NCBI GenBank assembly: GCA_030770535.1
Contig: JASVEC010000074.1
Location: 1-64,000 of the forward strand
Length of the DNA: 64,000 nt
Origin: Batkoa obscura
Taxonomy: Eukaryota; Entomophthoromycota; Entomophthoromycetes; Entomophthorales; Batkoaceae
Reading direction: 5' to 3'
Below the pieces are notes generated by a model that was not told the origin of the DNA, did no database searches, and worked only from the letters and a program-made list of their open reading frames with translations. Every line of letters begins with the position of its first letter. Position 1 is the stretch's first letter. This document shows positions 12,048-23,328 of this stretch, in pieces. A program made the position numbers and the translations under genes.

Positions 12048-13350
12048 ATGAGTTCTTATTTTACTCTTTATATTCTATTACTTGGCTATTTAAACTCAAT
12101 TCATTCCTATAAAACCAACATTCCATTGAATACAATGCTTCATTCAAGTGTAGGTGGTTGCTCATATATCTAAGGCATACTAAAAATTGGAAAAAAATTA
12201 ATATTATGAGGGCAGCAAGTCAGTTATGTAACCATTGAAAGTAATATTAAATTTACCCAAGGTTATAGCCCAACCAACTATTTTACAGATAAACTTATCA
12301 ATGGTGACTTATTAAAAAACGTTATGAGAACTCAGGTGTTATTAAAGCCTAAGATACATCGTATAAAACATTTCTTAGATCTTATTGTTAATTATGTAAC
12401 TATGTGATATGATGAAACATTAATTCCATTAAAGAAATATCTAACTAATAACCTAATAAATTTGCTATATTATAACTGATTATCTAAAAGTTGTAATGAC
12501 TTAATAAAACAACTAAAAATACCCGATATTATTGAGTTCTAAGCTATTGATGGATTGAGTATTGAATATCAACCTTATCTAACTTTGGGGAATAAGTATA
12601 AATTATTGAATACAAAACAGATATGTTTTTTACCGAGTTTTATGATCAAATTATCACTTTTTATATTTCTTGTTATTATATAAAATAGCATAAAAAACAA
12701 TTGAATATTAAAGTACATAATAGTTTATTTGATGATTTTAGTTTTTCCTTAATTATTGCTAATATTTTTTTGATTTAGAACCAGTGTTAAAATTATCCTC
12801 AAATATGATGAATATTGGACTTATTCTTAGTAAAAATAAGGAAACATTGATACCTGAGTTGAACGAATATTCGTAGACTAACCTAGAAATGTCGCTAAAC
12901 TAAAAGAAGCAGAAGTTGGGCTTTATGTTGATAAATTTACATTCACACTTAGGTTTTTAAAAGACCAATTTAAGACAATAATTGAAGATAAAAATAACAA
13001 ATTTCAATCTAACTTATTAAGGGTAAAAACAATTGCTCATTCAGTTCTAAAAGACTTGATTATGCAACTGATTTATTTGAACAACATTTCTATACTACTA
13101 AAGCATACAGAAAATATGGATCTCGTGAGACTAATTCTAATTTACTACCTTGCGAACTCAAACACCTTATATCAGTATCATAGCAAATACCTTTTATTTC
13201 TACCTGTGGTATCAATACCCATGGTACTAGTATTACAATGATATTAGCAAACTTTATGTTGTTGACTTATTGCTTATATTATCTATTAGATTTTTAAAAA
13301 AATTATTATAAGTGTAGTTTAAATAAAAGGAAAGTTAATAAAGTTGAATA
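12048..13350 (+). pseudogene. UDP-glycosyltransferase pseudogene
   Basis: Begins like its neighbours: a hydrophobic signal sequence, then NTMLHSSVGGCSYI, with the catalytic-His region already altered (Arg to Cys and His to Tyr). Several in-frame stops and frame changes follow. About 110 codons are missing in the middle: the reading passes from a segment matching 'LTPELNEF' straight to PRNVAKLKEAEVGLYVDKF. The donor-binding signature, which should lie between, is therefore absent. The 3' end still shows HFYTTKAYRKYG, CELKHL and a remnant membrane anchor. It is closest in wording to the UGTs at 14851, 19414 and 23329, not to the one at 8860. It cannot give an active enzyme. Confidence 0.88.
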
Positions 13351-13802
13351 TCTTATAATTGTTGTTATCGACTATGCTCAATGGGGTTCAATAAAATTCA
13401 ATAGGAATTAACTTATTACAAAATTAACAATTTATAAAATAAATCAAGTTATAACAACACTCATTTATTAGAATTAATTAGATAAAACAGACCTATTTGA
13501 TTTTTATTGAATTTATACTAAAGATACTTATTTACAGTAGGAAAAATTCAATATCATTTTAAAAGAGTCAGTCCATTTGATTTAACATTTAATTTTATTA
13601 TTCGAATGTTCGACCAACTTAAAGGTCAACTAATTTTATATTATTTTAATAAATTAGTTGTCATTGACAAAAGATAATAATGTATAATATTATATTATTT
13701 AACATCTTAAAGCAAACATCATTCAAAGAAAAAATCATTGATTTTCCACTCAATTTTCATATTCGTTGTAAAACGCTTCCATAACGTCATCACCCTAACT
13801 TT
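13351..13802. other. Intergenic, no gene seen
   Basis: AT-rich spacer between the 3' ends of the decayed UGT and the minus-strand secreted protein gene. Nothing recognised. Confidence 0.5.
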
Positions 13803-14105
13803 TTAATTGTGTCCACAGAACTCTTTCATAACTGAATTTTTTAAAACACCACCCTTTAGATTGTGACACCATATTGTTAAAGATTCTAACAAATCATTAT
13901 GATCTCGAATATCTACTTTACTTGCATCACAAAACCAACAATTTTCACCAAACCAATTACAACTTCTCGCTTTAGATGAAAATTCATTACATTTTGTTAA
14001 TTCAATTCCAATTATACATTGATTGTCTTTTACGCAATAATAATACCCTCCGCTAATATAAAGATCAATTAGAGAGAGAATAATGGGATAATATGAGAGC
14101 TTCAT
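13803..14105 (-). CDS. Small secreted cysteine-rich protein (8 Cys)
   Basis: I choose the internal Met at 14105, giving 100 residues, because it is followed by a typical signal peptide (MKLSYYPIILSLIDLYISGG). An upstream in-frame Met at 14135 would put ten extra residues, one of them Cys, before it. The mature part of about 80 residues has eight cysteines (residues 24, 30, 39, 49, 56, 59, 80 and 97), enough for four disulfides. I recognise no family. It is single-exon and sits between UGT loci, convergent with the decayed UGT. A secreted role (effector-like or wall-associated) is inference from size, signal peptide and cysteine content only. Confidence 0.6.
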   Translation of the reverse strand: MKLSYYPIILSLIDLYISGGYYYCVKDNQCIIGIELTKCNEFSSKARSCNWFGENCWFCDASKVDIRDHNDLLESLTIWCHNLKGGVLKNSVMKEFCGHN

Positions 14106-14850
14106 AAGCTTAGAACAATATATTAATAAATCCAATTCAGTTAAAATTATATAAAAATAAAAAATAGATTTGTATTTCTACTTTTAATTCTTGGGTTTGT
14201 AGTATATTTCAAATTGATTATCCAAGATAATCCAAGATTTTTCTTAAATGAGGTTTGAAAATGGAATTTTTTAATAAAATCTATGCTTCAATTTATTAGA
14301 GCAGTTCGCAATCTGTGTCTTCCATTATTTAATTTGGAGTCAATTTTTTAAATATGAATTTAAAGCCTATAGATCTTTTACATGTGGAGATGTATTTTTT
14401 CATTTAAGAATTTTACTAACGATCTTTCCGCTAAAATAGCGCTTGAAAATGAAAAAAGTGAAGCCAAGAAAAACATTCTTATATGACTAAAGGATTATTA
14501 TGTTTGAAAATACAATGTAAAATTAATTATAATAAGTATTTGGTGAGCATGGCTCATTCACAGTATTCAAGTAATCAACTAATAATTTTAAAAGCTTAAA
14601 CCAACTTGTAGGGTTGATTATAACTAAAAAAATTTGACAACTCAGACTCATCCTTAATAGAAAGTGATTAATAAGAGTTTTTGAGATAACTAAATTCCAG
14701 CTACTTTTATAAAGGGGTGTTTTTATTTAATTCAAAAATACGGACAATTCATATGGAAGTACTAATTAATCGCCAACCCATTTTATTTAATATGGTATTA
14801 TTTTATTTTAAACCCATAGTAACTTGAATATTGAATTTAGCAGAAATTTA
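14106..14850. other. Intergenic with one MITE copy
   Basis: Spacer between two minus-strand genes. It contains a MITE at 14386-14480, and nothing else is recognised. Confidence 0.5.
14386..14480 (+). mobile_element. MITE family A copy 2
   Basis: Begins GGAGATGTATTTTTTCATT, has the TAGCGCTTGAAAA core and ends CAAGAAAAACATTCTT. The flanks ATGT/ATAT resemble a worn 4-bp duplication. Confidence 0.72.
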
Positions 14851-16560
14851 TTATTCCGTTTTAAGTTTGTTTGATGCATTTCTAAGATATTTAAATGGAA
14901 ACATGGACAAATGGTATAAAAAATAGAAGGATAAACTAAAGCCTATTGATAATATCAAAATAGCAGTACCATAGATATCAATTCCATTAGCAGAAATAAA
15001 GGACATCTGTTCCGATACTGGTATGAGATGTTTAAGTTCACAAGGTGATAAATTAGAATTAGGATCATATGGTTCATATTTTCTACATGCTTTAGCGGTA
15101 TAAGCATGTTGTTCAAATACATTAGCAGCATAGCTAAGTCTTCTTGAATTATGATGAGAGATGGTCTTCATTCTTGATAAATTTGACTTGAATTTATCGT
15201 CTTTATCTTCAATAATGGATCTGAGTTGCTCATTCAATGACTCTGGTGTAAATGTATATTTGTTAACAAAAATTCCAGTACCAATTTCTTCCAATTTAGC
15301 TGCATTTCTTGGTTGATCTCCAAACAAGGCAACGCATACTACTGGTGTACCTGAATAAATGGCCTCAAAGACTGATTCTAACCCACCATGAGAGATGAAT
15401 ACTTTAGTACTTTTATGATTTAAAACCGAAACCTGTGGAGCCCAGGATAGTAATTTAACCTTATCGTTTTTTCCTTCAAATAAATCATGTACTTTGACTT
15501 TACCACCTTTACCATCATTTACTTCAATTGGGAAGTTGTCTTGATTAGTGTGTCCTAATCCCCATATTATACCATCAATAGTATTTTCTTCAATAGCTAA
15601 TAGGGATGCTTCTAAAATCTTTTGAGTAATAGCACTGTTCAGTACTGAATTAGAACCAAAAGCAATAAACAATGTATTTCTATGAAGATTTAAGAATTTA
15701 TTTAATTCCGGTTCTAATATATCTTTATCTTCCGATAGAATTGGACCTAATTGAAGTACACTTGGTGGTAATCTAGTGGCAGGCTCAAACCCAACAAAGG
15801 TATTTGCAATTGCTAAACTATACTTTAAATCTCCAAATCTTTCCATAGTTGGATTGATATTATGTTTACTTCTTACAATGTCCAATTGATTATATGCATT
15901 TCTAAAACTAATGATCAATCTTATTGGAGCTATAACTTGACTTTTAAATCGTTGATAAAATGACATATCTTTAGTGTAAAGTGGACCATAGTTATTTTCC
16001 GTAGTAATTGAAGCTTCATTAATAATACCAAAGCCATCTATTGTCTGAAATCCAGTAATCATTGGTATTTTTAAATTTTTAGCTAAATCTTTACAAGGAT
16101 AAGTAATAAAATCACAAACAATAAGATCTGGTTTTTCATTAGTAAGATACTCATTAAAAGGTAAATAAGTTGTTTCATAATTTTCAGTCCAAAAAGTGGA
16201 CATAAATTTAGTTAATCTTTCCATGGAATTTGTCTTATCTTCACTCAATAAAATATCTTTGGTTTCTTTTAGAATTAAACTTTCATCAATTTTTGGCCTG
16301 CCTAATGAATAATTACCAATCTTATATCCCTTTAAAAATCGAAGGTTATGTTCTAAAGTCACATAAGTTACTTGATGGCCTCTATTGATTAATTCATCTC
16401 CTATTTCTAATATTCCTTTGATATGACTTCTACCACCAAATTCAGAATGGATTACTATTTTCAGTGGTGCTGAGTTTTTGATGTCGAATACAGTTCCCTT
16501 CGATTCATAAAGGTTGAATGAAAACATTAATTGTGAATAAAGAAATAGATGAAACTTCAT
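14851..16560 (-). CDS. UDP-glycosyltransferase, ER membrane type
   Basis: A 569-residue, single-exon GT1 enzyme. The signal sequence is residues 1-20. The acceptor-domain motif FGGRSHIKG has the likely catalytic His at 46. The UGT signature runs from WAPQVSVLNH through SHGGLESVFEA to FGDQPRN. A conserved CELKHLIPVSEQMS precedes the C-terminal membrane anchor (about 525-553). The end, KLKTE, fits KxKxx, predicting a type I ER membrane protein with a lumenal active site, like animal UGTs. It would glycosylate small hydrophobic compounds (xenobiotics, sterols, pigments); the acceptor cannot be read from sequence. It is on the opposite strand to its relatives. A stretch of about 65 bp near 15127-15191 is identical to the copy at 20786-20850, suggesting gene conversion. 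Confidence 0.92.
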   Translation of the reverse strand: MKFHLFLYSQLMFSFNLYESKGTVFDIKNSAPLKIVIHSEFGGRSHIKGILEIGDELINRGHQVTYVTLEHNLRFLKGYKIGNYSLGRPKIDESLILKETKDILLSEDKTNSMERLTKFMSTFWTENYETTYLPFNEYLTNEKPDLIVCDFITYPCKDLAKNLKIPMITGFQTIDGFGIINEASITTENNYGPLYTKDMSFYQRFKSQVIAPIRLIISFRNAYNQLDIVRSKHNINPTMERFGDLKYSLAIANTFVGFEPATRLPPSVLQLGPILSEDKDILEPELNKFLNLHRNTLFIAFGSNSVLNSAITQKILEASLLAIEENTIDGIIWGLGHTNQDNFPIEVNDGKGGKVKVHDLFEGKNDKVKLLSWAPQVSVLNHKSTKVFISHGGLESVFEAIYSGTPVVCVALFGDQPRNAAKLEEIGTGIFVNKYTFTPESLNEQLRSIIEDKDDKFKSNLSRMKTISHHNSRRLSYAANVFEQHAYTAKACRKYEPYDPNSNLSPCELKHLIPVSEQMSFISANGIDIYGTAILILSIGFSLSFYFLYHLSMFPFKYLRNASNKLKTE

Positions 16561-16593
16561 TTTTTGATGAATTTTTTGAAGCGATTTAACTTG

Positions 16594-16601
16594 TTTTTAT
16601 A
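16594..16601 (-). promoter_or_regulatory. TATA box of the minus-strand UGT
   Basis: Reads TATAAAAA on the minus strand, 34-41 bp before the ATG at 16560. Confidence 0.5.
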
Positions 16602-17579
16602 GTTGTTGTTTTTTACGCAGTGAATAGTTAAGTCATTATGAACATGTTCAATGATAAACAAAAACTTTTACCTCATCACAGTCGAACTTAGTTTAATTTG
16701 CTCCAGATAAGGAAAAAATTTTAAAATATAATATCCTTAAATAATAGTTAAAATGATAATGTATGTAAGTTATCTATATTAACAAAAAAGCATAATAAAA
16801 GTTCAACATTGAAATATCTTGTATAATTTAACTATTTTGTATTATTAAAGTTTGAAATGTTAAACAAATCATTAGTAAATCTAATAATCAAAAAACACAT
16901 GGGGATGTTTTTTCTGACTTCTTATAATAGAGAGAATAAAAGAACAAAAATAATAAAGCCCTGATTTTAGTTTTTATCCTTACTTTTTGTTGCTATATGT
17001 TGGAAACTTCTATAGTGTTTAAAAGTAAAAGTAATCTGATTATAACCAATAAATTAACAAGTGATATACCAATATTTTGCAATAAATAATTATGCTAAAA
17101 ATATGTATATTTAAACAAGTTCTTTATAAATGATAACTATATTTACTTGACTAGATGATAATAATAAGTGTATTTTATTCATTTTCTATAATGTGGTGTC
17201 GTTTATTCTTAGAGATTGTATAATAATTAGGTAACAATACACTCGTAGTTGAAATAATCAAATGGTTTGACTTTTTAATTTATTTATAGCTTGAGTGGTG
17301 TCAATAAAAATTTATTAAATTTATATTAACCAAGTATTTATAAAGATGTTTAAAAATTGGCTGCAAGTATATATTATCTAGCTATTGTTATGCAACTATT
17401 ACAATAAATAACAGCTTATTCTATAAACTCAATAAAAGTTAAATAAATTTTGGTCGTTTTTTGATATCTAGTTAAGGAAATATATACATTACAAGGTGAG
17501 ATCAAAAAGTTCAAGGACATGTTGATTAAAGGCTCATAAAATAAAATTGATGAGTTTTTATAAATTTTTTATATAATAT

Positions 17580-17678
17580 GGGGATACATTTTTTTGTTTA
17601 AGAATTTTACTAACAATCTTTCTGCTCAAATAGCACTTAAAAAATCGAAAAAGCAATGAAACCAAAAAAACATTCCCG
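17580..17678 (+). mobile_element. MITE family A copy 3
   Basis: Begins GGGGATACATTTTTTTG and ends CAAAAAAACATTCCCG, with the shared TTTAAGAATTTTACTAACAA core. Open reading across it on the minus strand is fortuitous. Confidence 0.78.
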
Positions 17679-18549
17679 TTTATATTTTTTTCTATTGATT
17701 TATTATACAGCCTACAAATAGTATGAACCCGAAATTTAGTATCAGTTGGGTTATTTTTCATTAAGAAACAATTAAAACTGCACGAATGTGACATGACAAC
17801 TAATTTTTATTAAAGAAAGCAGTAATCCTTCTTAATAATAACTATATTTTAAAAATAACTTATTCAAGTAATGTAAAATCTTATAGGTAATTTAGTATAT
17901 ATATATTATACTTATATAAATACTGTAAAATGTTACTCTATTAATTTAATAATTAAAATCATGTTATAATAACTACTTAAACTACAGAGGTGATTGCATT
18001 TTTATAATGAATTTAGTTTAATTTAAACGATTTTGTTATTGATTTGATATATTTTTATTTATCCACAATCAATTTATAGTTTTTTTATTTAGATTTGCTA
18101 CAGAGGCTTTTGCCTTTTAATTATAAAAAACATTATTCTTATATTCTAATGTCTATATCTAATAACTATATAAAAAATCATAACTGCTATTGTATTTTCT
18201 GTATATAATATTTTGATGCAAAACAATTTTTTTTTAATGTAATGGCTTTTTTAATTAATATAATGAATTTTTATATGTTAAATAACTTTTAATTTTTATA
18301 AACTATTTTATTAATATTATGTTTTTATTATTTAATTTAAAATACATAGCCATCAGCTTTATTTATAATTGTAATACTATATAGACAGCTGTTTATATTT
18401 AAAATATAATCTTTTATTATACAGTTAAATTTCAAACTTTTTATTACAACTTTCAACTTATAATCAATATAAGGCAATCAGATTTTAAATATTAACTTTA
18501 TATTATTTAGCAAAAATTTACAAAATTCTTTAAAAAACAATTTTTTTAA

Positions 18550-18572
18550 ATAATAATAATAATAATAATAAT
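18550..18572. repeat. AAT trinucleotide microsatellite
   Basis: Seven or so uninterrupted AAT triplets in non-coding DNA. Confidence 0.75.
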
Positions 18573-18683
18573 GTACTTTTTATCTTGTTTTTAAACAATC
18601 TGCATAAAACAATATTTTCCTTAATATTACTCAGTTATAGAATAAACCATAAGAAAAATAGTTTAGCTAGGTTAACAAGTTAT

Positions 18684-18781
18684 GAGGATGTATTTTTTTG
18701 TTTAAGAATTTTGTTAACAACTTTCCACTTAAATAGAGCTTAAAAATGGAAAAAGTAATTAAGTCAAAAAAACATCCCCTC
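18684..18781 (+). mobile_element. MITE family A copy 4
   Basis: Begins GAGGATGTATTTTTTTGTTT and ends CAAAAAAACATCCCCTC. The core is TTTAAGAATTTTGTTAACAA. The terminal inverted repeat is nearly intact. Confidence 0.78.
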
Positions 18782-18875
18782 ATTTTAATTAATCAATTCT
18801 TCTCATTTCTAAAAAATTAAATCTTAAAAACAAGGAAAAAAGAATAAAATGCTTTAAAAACTTCAATGCTGCGAG

Positions 18876-18992
18876 TTTACGGCTGCTGGTAGCTCTTTTG
18901 CGATCTATTTGATAGCATGTTTAAGAGAAAAAGAATTTAATTGTAAATACTACCCACTAATAAAGTCGCAAAAGAACTCCGGCAGGTGTAAA
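18876..18992. repeat. Imperfect inverted repeat, 28-bp arms
   Basis: 18876-18903 and 18966-18992 are near reverse complements (TTTACGGCTGCTGG.. against ..CGGCAGGTGTAAA, both reaching TCTTTTGCGA and its complement), with a 62-bp loop. It is locally GC-richer than its surroundings. It could be a hairpin or the ends of a small mobile element. Confidence 0.55.
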
Positions 18993-19372
18993 TCATCTAT
19001 TTTTAAGCAATTTTAAGATAGATCACAGTTTATTCTAAAGTTAATTAAAGTAAAACAAACTATTCTTTTTTAAACTTTTAATTAAAAAATTTATTTATAG
19101 ATTTCTATATAATAAAAATGATAAAAATACTGTTAAAAAGGTTTTGTTTGCGTTTAAAATGATACACATAATGTAGATATGCTATCATAAAAATTAATAA
19201 TATAGATGGCTTACATGTACTGTTATATTATATGTTATTTACAATTAGTATATTTTTAGAAATTTTCCTTATTTATTTTTAGTAAAATCTGGCTGCGGCG
19301 ATGTTGGGGCTTGTATTTTAATAAAATATGCCCATGAGATCATCTATTGAATAACAAACTGCGCCAAAAGAA

Positions 19373-19380
19373 TATAAAAG
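19373..19380 (+). promoter_or_regulatory. TATA box of the UGT at 19414
   Basis: TATAAAAG lies 41 bp before the ATG. Confidence 0.55.
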
Positions 19381-19413
19381 AGAAGTTTTAATCTTTCAAA
19401 AGGTATCAGAAAA

Positions 19414-21122
19414 ATGAAGTTTTATTTTTATCTTTATTTACATTTAATATTTTTATTTACTTGTTACGAATCAAAGGGTTCTCTATTCAATACTGAGAAC
19501 TCGTTGCCTTTGAAAATTGTACTACATTCAGTTTTTGGCGGAAGAAGTCATATCAAAGGTATATTAGAAATAGGCAATGAATTGACTAAAAGAGGCCATA
19601 AAGTAACCTATGTAACTTTAGAGCACAACATCAAATTTGTAGATGGGTATAGCATCGGCAACTATTCATTAGGAAAAGCTCCGATTGATGAAACTATTGT
19701 ATTAAAAGATCTAAAAAAGAGTTTATTTGAGAAAGATAAGCGGGTACAATGGTAAGAGTAGCAAAACTTATCGCAGATCTTTGGGAAGGTGATTATGAGT
19801 CAGTTTATCTACCTTTAAAAGATTATGTTATTGAAGAAAAGCCAGATCTTATTGTATCAGATTTTTTATCATATTCTTGTAAAGATTTGGCCAAAAATTT
19901 AGGAGTTCCATTGATTAGTGGGTTTCAAGCTATAGACGGCAGTGGGATTATTAATGTGCCATATATTTCTATGGGCTCAGAATATGGTCCGGTTTATACT
20001 AAAGATATGTCATTTTATCAACGTTTCCATAGTCAAGTTATAGCCCCATTGTCGTTGTTTTTGAAATTTAGAACTTTATACAATGGGCTTGATATAATAA
20101 GAAAAAAACATAATGTTAATCCAACAGCAGAAATATATGGGGATTCAAACTATGGGTTAAGTATTGCAAATACTTTTGTTGGCTTTGAGCCTGCCATCCC
20201 AATGCCACCAGGTATAATACAGGTAGGCCCAATTATATCTGAAAATAAAGCTACATTGACGACTGAGTTAGATGGATTTTTAAATGCCAATGAAAATATT
20301 TTATTTATTGCTTTTGGCTCAAACTACATGCTTATACCATCAATTAGTGGAAAATTACTAGAAACATCATTATTAGCTATTAAAGAAGGTATTATAGACG
20401 GCGTTGTATGGGGGTTAGGACGTACTAACCAAGATGACTTTCCACTTGAAGTAAATGATGGTAAAGGTGGTAAAGTAAAAGTACAAGATTTCTTTGAGGG
20501 AAAGGATGATAAAGTTAAATTGCTATCTTGGGCACCACAAGTTCCTATTTTGGAACATAAGAATACCAAATTATTTATATCTCATGGTGGGTTAGAGTCG
20601 ACATTCGAAGCTGTTTACTCAGGTACTCCAGTATTATGTTTAGCGTTATCTGGTGATCAACCAAGGAATGCACGTAAAATAGAAGAAGCTGGAATTGGAT
20701 TATATGTTGATAAATTTAATCTCTCGCCCAAGTCATTAAAGGAACAATTTAAAACTATTATTGAAGATAAAAATGATAAATTCAAGTCAAATTTATCAAG
20801 AATGAAGACCATCTCTCATCATAATTCAAGAAGACTTAGCTATGCAGCGGATTTATTTGAGCAACATGCTTATACTGCTAAAGCATGTAGAAAATATGAA
20901 CCATATGATCCTAACTCTAATCTACCACCTTGTGAACTTAAACACCTCATACCAGTATCACAGCAAATGTCCCCCATTTCAGCCTATGGTATCGATATTT
21001 ATGGTATGGCTATACTAATCTTACTCTCAAGTTTTATCTTATCTTTGTACTCCTTATATCAGCTATCTAAATTTATTTTTAAATATTTTAAAAATATCTC
21101 CGATAAACCTAAAAGTGAATAA
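19414..21122 (+). pseudogene. UDP-glycosyltransferase with one frameshift
   Basis: All parts of a UGT are present: signal sequence, FGGRSHIKG, signature WAPQVPILEH...SHGGLESTFEA...SGDQPRN, CELKHLIPVSQQMS, membrane anchor and the KxKxx end KPKSE. The reading changes frame once, near 19740-19755, between ...FEKDK and GTMVRVAKL. The aligned whole neighbours have KTNSMERL there, so about one base is missing. No GT...AG interval at the site restores the frame, so it is not a small intron. The remainder (457 residues) is open with no stop, which suggests a very recent lesion or a sequencing error. The signature has SGDQ where its relatives have FGDQ or FADQ. If whole it would act like its neighbours as an ER-lumenal UDP-sugar transferase. 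Confidence 0.85.
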
Positions 21123-21668
21123 TTGATAATTCATACAAAGTTTGATAGAACAACTATTGCTTACTAATAAATAAATAGAGATGTATTAAATTGTTTTGTT
21201 TTATCTAAAATACCAGCTGTTTATGTTTTACTTTTATAGTTTAAGAGTAATACATTTATCATAAAGTGAGTATTTTGCTTTATTAAATTAAAAGTCAAAA
21301 AGTCAACAGCATTTATCTTTTTATAATCATTTCAAATTAATCTGCTTCATTTAGTATTCTTTACATACCTTTATTTATTCATAATAAAGGCGTAGTTAAA
21401 TATGTTCAATCACTAATTCTATAGTAAATTAAACTGAATTTGTTGTCATGATATAGTTGAGTTTACTTGATGAATTCTTATTTTTGTAAGGTTGATGTTA
21501 ATAGAAAAAGTCTAGAAACCATCGAGTGACGCTATCATTGTTCTTAGCTTGCTCTAGTAACTGAGACCTATAACCCAATTTTAAATTAATAGGAATAATC
21601 ATAAACAAAATATGTAAGTAAAAACAATAAGTTCTATACTATTATTAGAAATATTAACTAAACAAATT
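21123..21668. other. Intergenic, no gene seen
   Basis: AT-rich spacer between the frameshifted UGT and the decayed gene downstream. Nothing recognised. Confidence 0.5.
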
Positions 21669-22534
21669 ATGAAGCTTACTTTAACACTCTTACTTCTTAC
21701 TCAATTTAACTGCTGGTTTGTAATTCAAAAATTAATGATTCCGATTCAGGCTATAGTGCTTCCTTAAATAATCTTTTTTATGATCTAAATAATAAAGCGG
21801 TTTATGGCCTCTTCTATGATAGCTTAATATTTAACAATAAATATTTTAGTATTATTAATAAATTTATAGGATCATCAATAGGTCATCCTAGTGAATATGA
21901 CTGTTATAAGCCAATAACATCTATTGCTAACGAAAAAGTTTTTTATTTTGCTATCATAAAAGGCAAAACAACTTATAAAACTAAAGATCCAAGTAGCGCC
22001 ATTTATGAAAATATGAAATCTTGTTGTGATATAACAGATTATCTCAAAACAAAGTTTTAGTTTAGTTATAAGTAAGAGTGGAAGTTTGTTAGCTATTATC
22101 ACTAGTAACATCTTATTTGCTTTAAATGGCTTAATACAGCACAAGGCTATCTTCTATAGCATTTAACGAGCTGGTGTTTTAGCATTAATGATTCTAAAAA
22201 ATTTACTGTTTTTAGTAATGATCAAATCATCCTCAAGCGTTTCTTCTCTGGTAAGCATGGGGTAGGTACGCTCTCAACATTTTTAACTGATCTTATAAAT
22301 ACTAAAAAAATAACTGTTACTTTAGCAGTCAAAGGCGAGAATCTTCTCTTTTCTAGAGATGGCTTGAATATGGTGCCATTGCATTCTAAAGATCCAAAAT
22401 TGCTCTAAAGCACTACTACTGCTTTTTCTAAGCTCAAACATCCTGTTTTTACTGATGCTTTTAGAAATAAACTATAGGTCTTAGAAAAGAATCCAAAACC
22501 CAACAAACTCCTTGTTAATGAAATTACTATTTAA
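21669..22534 (+). pseudogene. Decayed gene of unknown family
   Basis: An ATG followed by a signal-like hydrophobic start (MKLTLTLLLLTQFN) leads, after a frame change, into an open stretch with ordinary-looking composition (for example YDLNNKAVYGLFYDSLIF, then PSEYDCYKPITS and ENMKSCCDITDYL). Further pieces in shifted frames (RFFSGKHGVGTLSTFLTD, GLNMVPLHSKDPK) run to a stop at 22534. Several stops and frame changes break it. It looks like a former secreted protein of about 285 residues. I do not recognise the family, and it shows none of the UGT motifs around it. Confidence 0.5.
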
Positions 22535-23328
22535 ATAAACTTATAGAATAACAATTGATATGTATTTTGTATACAGCAATTGGATTTTATTGTATTGTAA
22601 ATATAGTCACGTCTTAAAGTATTGATAGTTTGGTGATTTGGTTTAACTAGAAGAATTTTTTATATAAAAACTATCTACTATACTATTTATTGAGAAATAA
22701 AACCTTAAGGTTGAGTGTTTCAATTTTTGGGATAATTCTTAGAGGCACTACATTAATTGTATAGCTTTCAAACACAAAAGGTCCATGGAAAAGCACCAAG
22801 CTACATGCAAGATAACAACTAAAATTGAACATAACAATATGGAGATAGATATATACATAAATTTATTTTTGTATAGTAAAACGTAGAAAGTTATATTTCT
22901 ATCTAAAAATAATGCGATATAGTCTAAAATATATATAGTTTAAAAGATGAAATATTTTAAATTAAAATTATGCTAGATTCAAAAGAATAATAAATTCTAC
23001 TATAAAATTATTTTGGTTTTTAGTAAGCTAGTTTTTTTTTAGAGTTTAACTTTTTTGATCACTAAATTATATTTATGAGAAGCTAAAAAAGTAAATTTAA
23101 TAATATATAATAGCGTTTTGAATCTTATCGGTGATAGAAAATAATCGAAAGAAACTTATCGGTGTTAAACTCTAAAATAAAATTTAGCTTATAAAGTTAA
23201 CTTTACAGTTAATCCGAAATCATTTTACCGTTATGTAATAAACTAGTCAGTATTTATGAATCATAGAATTAAACTTCCAAAACAAAACTATATAAATGCA
23301 ATGGATTGATTAAACTAGAATCAAAAAA
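22535..23328. other. Intergenic, no gene seen
   Basis: AT-rich DNA. A repeated phrase (CTTATCGGTG) occurs at 23125 and 23157. No coding sequence is supported. Confidence 0.5.
23291..23298 (+). promoter_or_regulatory. TATA box of the UGT at 23329
   Basis: TATAAATG lies 38 bp before the ATG, a spacing shared with the other UGT genes. Confidence 0.5.

Larger units (their letters stand above)
16561..19413. other. Intergenic spacer between divergent UGT genes
   Basis: About 2.9 kb of AT-rich DNA between divergently transcribed UGTs. It contains two MITE copies (17580, 18684), a TAA microsatellite near 18550 and an imperfect inverted repeat at 18876-18992. No coding sequence is supported. Confidence 0.6.

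Noticed and set aside
17558-17794. Minus-strand 78-residue open frame
   Set aside because: It runs through MITE copy 3. The peptide ...RKIVSKILKQKN is simply the translated element and recurs in similar form at the copy at 36836.
19735-19760. Tiny intron or programmed frameshift in the UGT at 19414
   Set aside because: The GT...AG intervals near the site are under 20 bp and do not restore the frame, and no slippery site with a structure is apparent.
20324-20569. 81-residue antisense frame in a UGT
   Set aside because: Shadow of the UGT coding strand.
21875-22144. 89-residue antisense frame in the decayed gene
   Set aside because: Shadow of the + strand open piece, which has the more protein-like composition.
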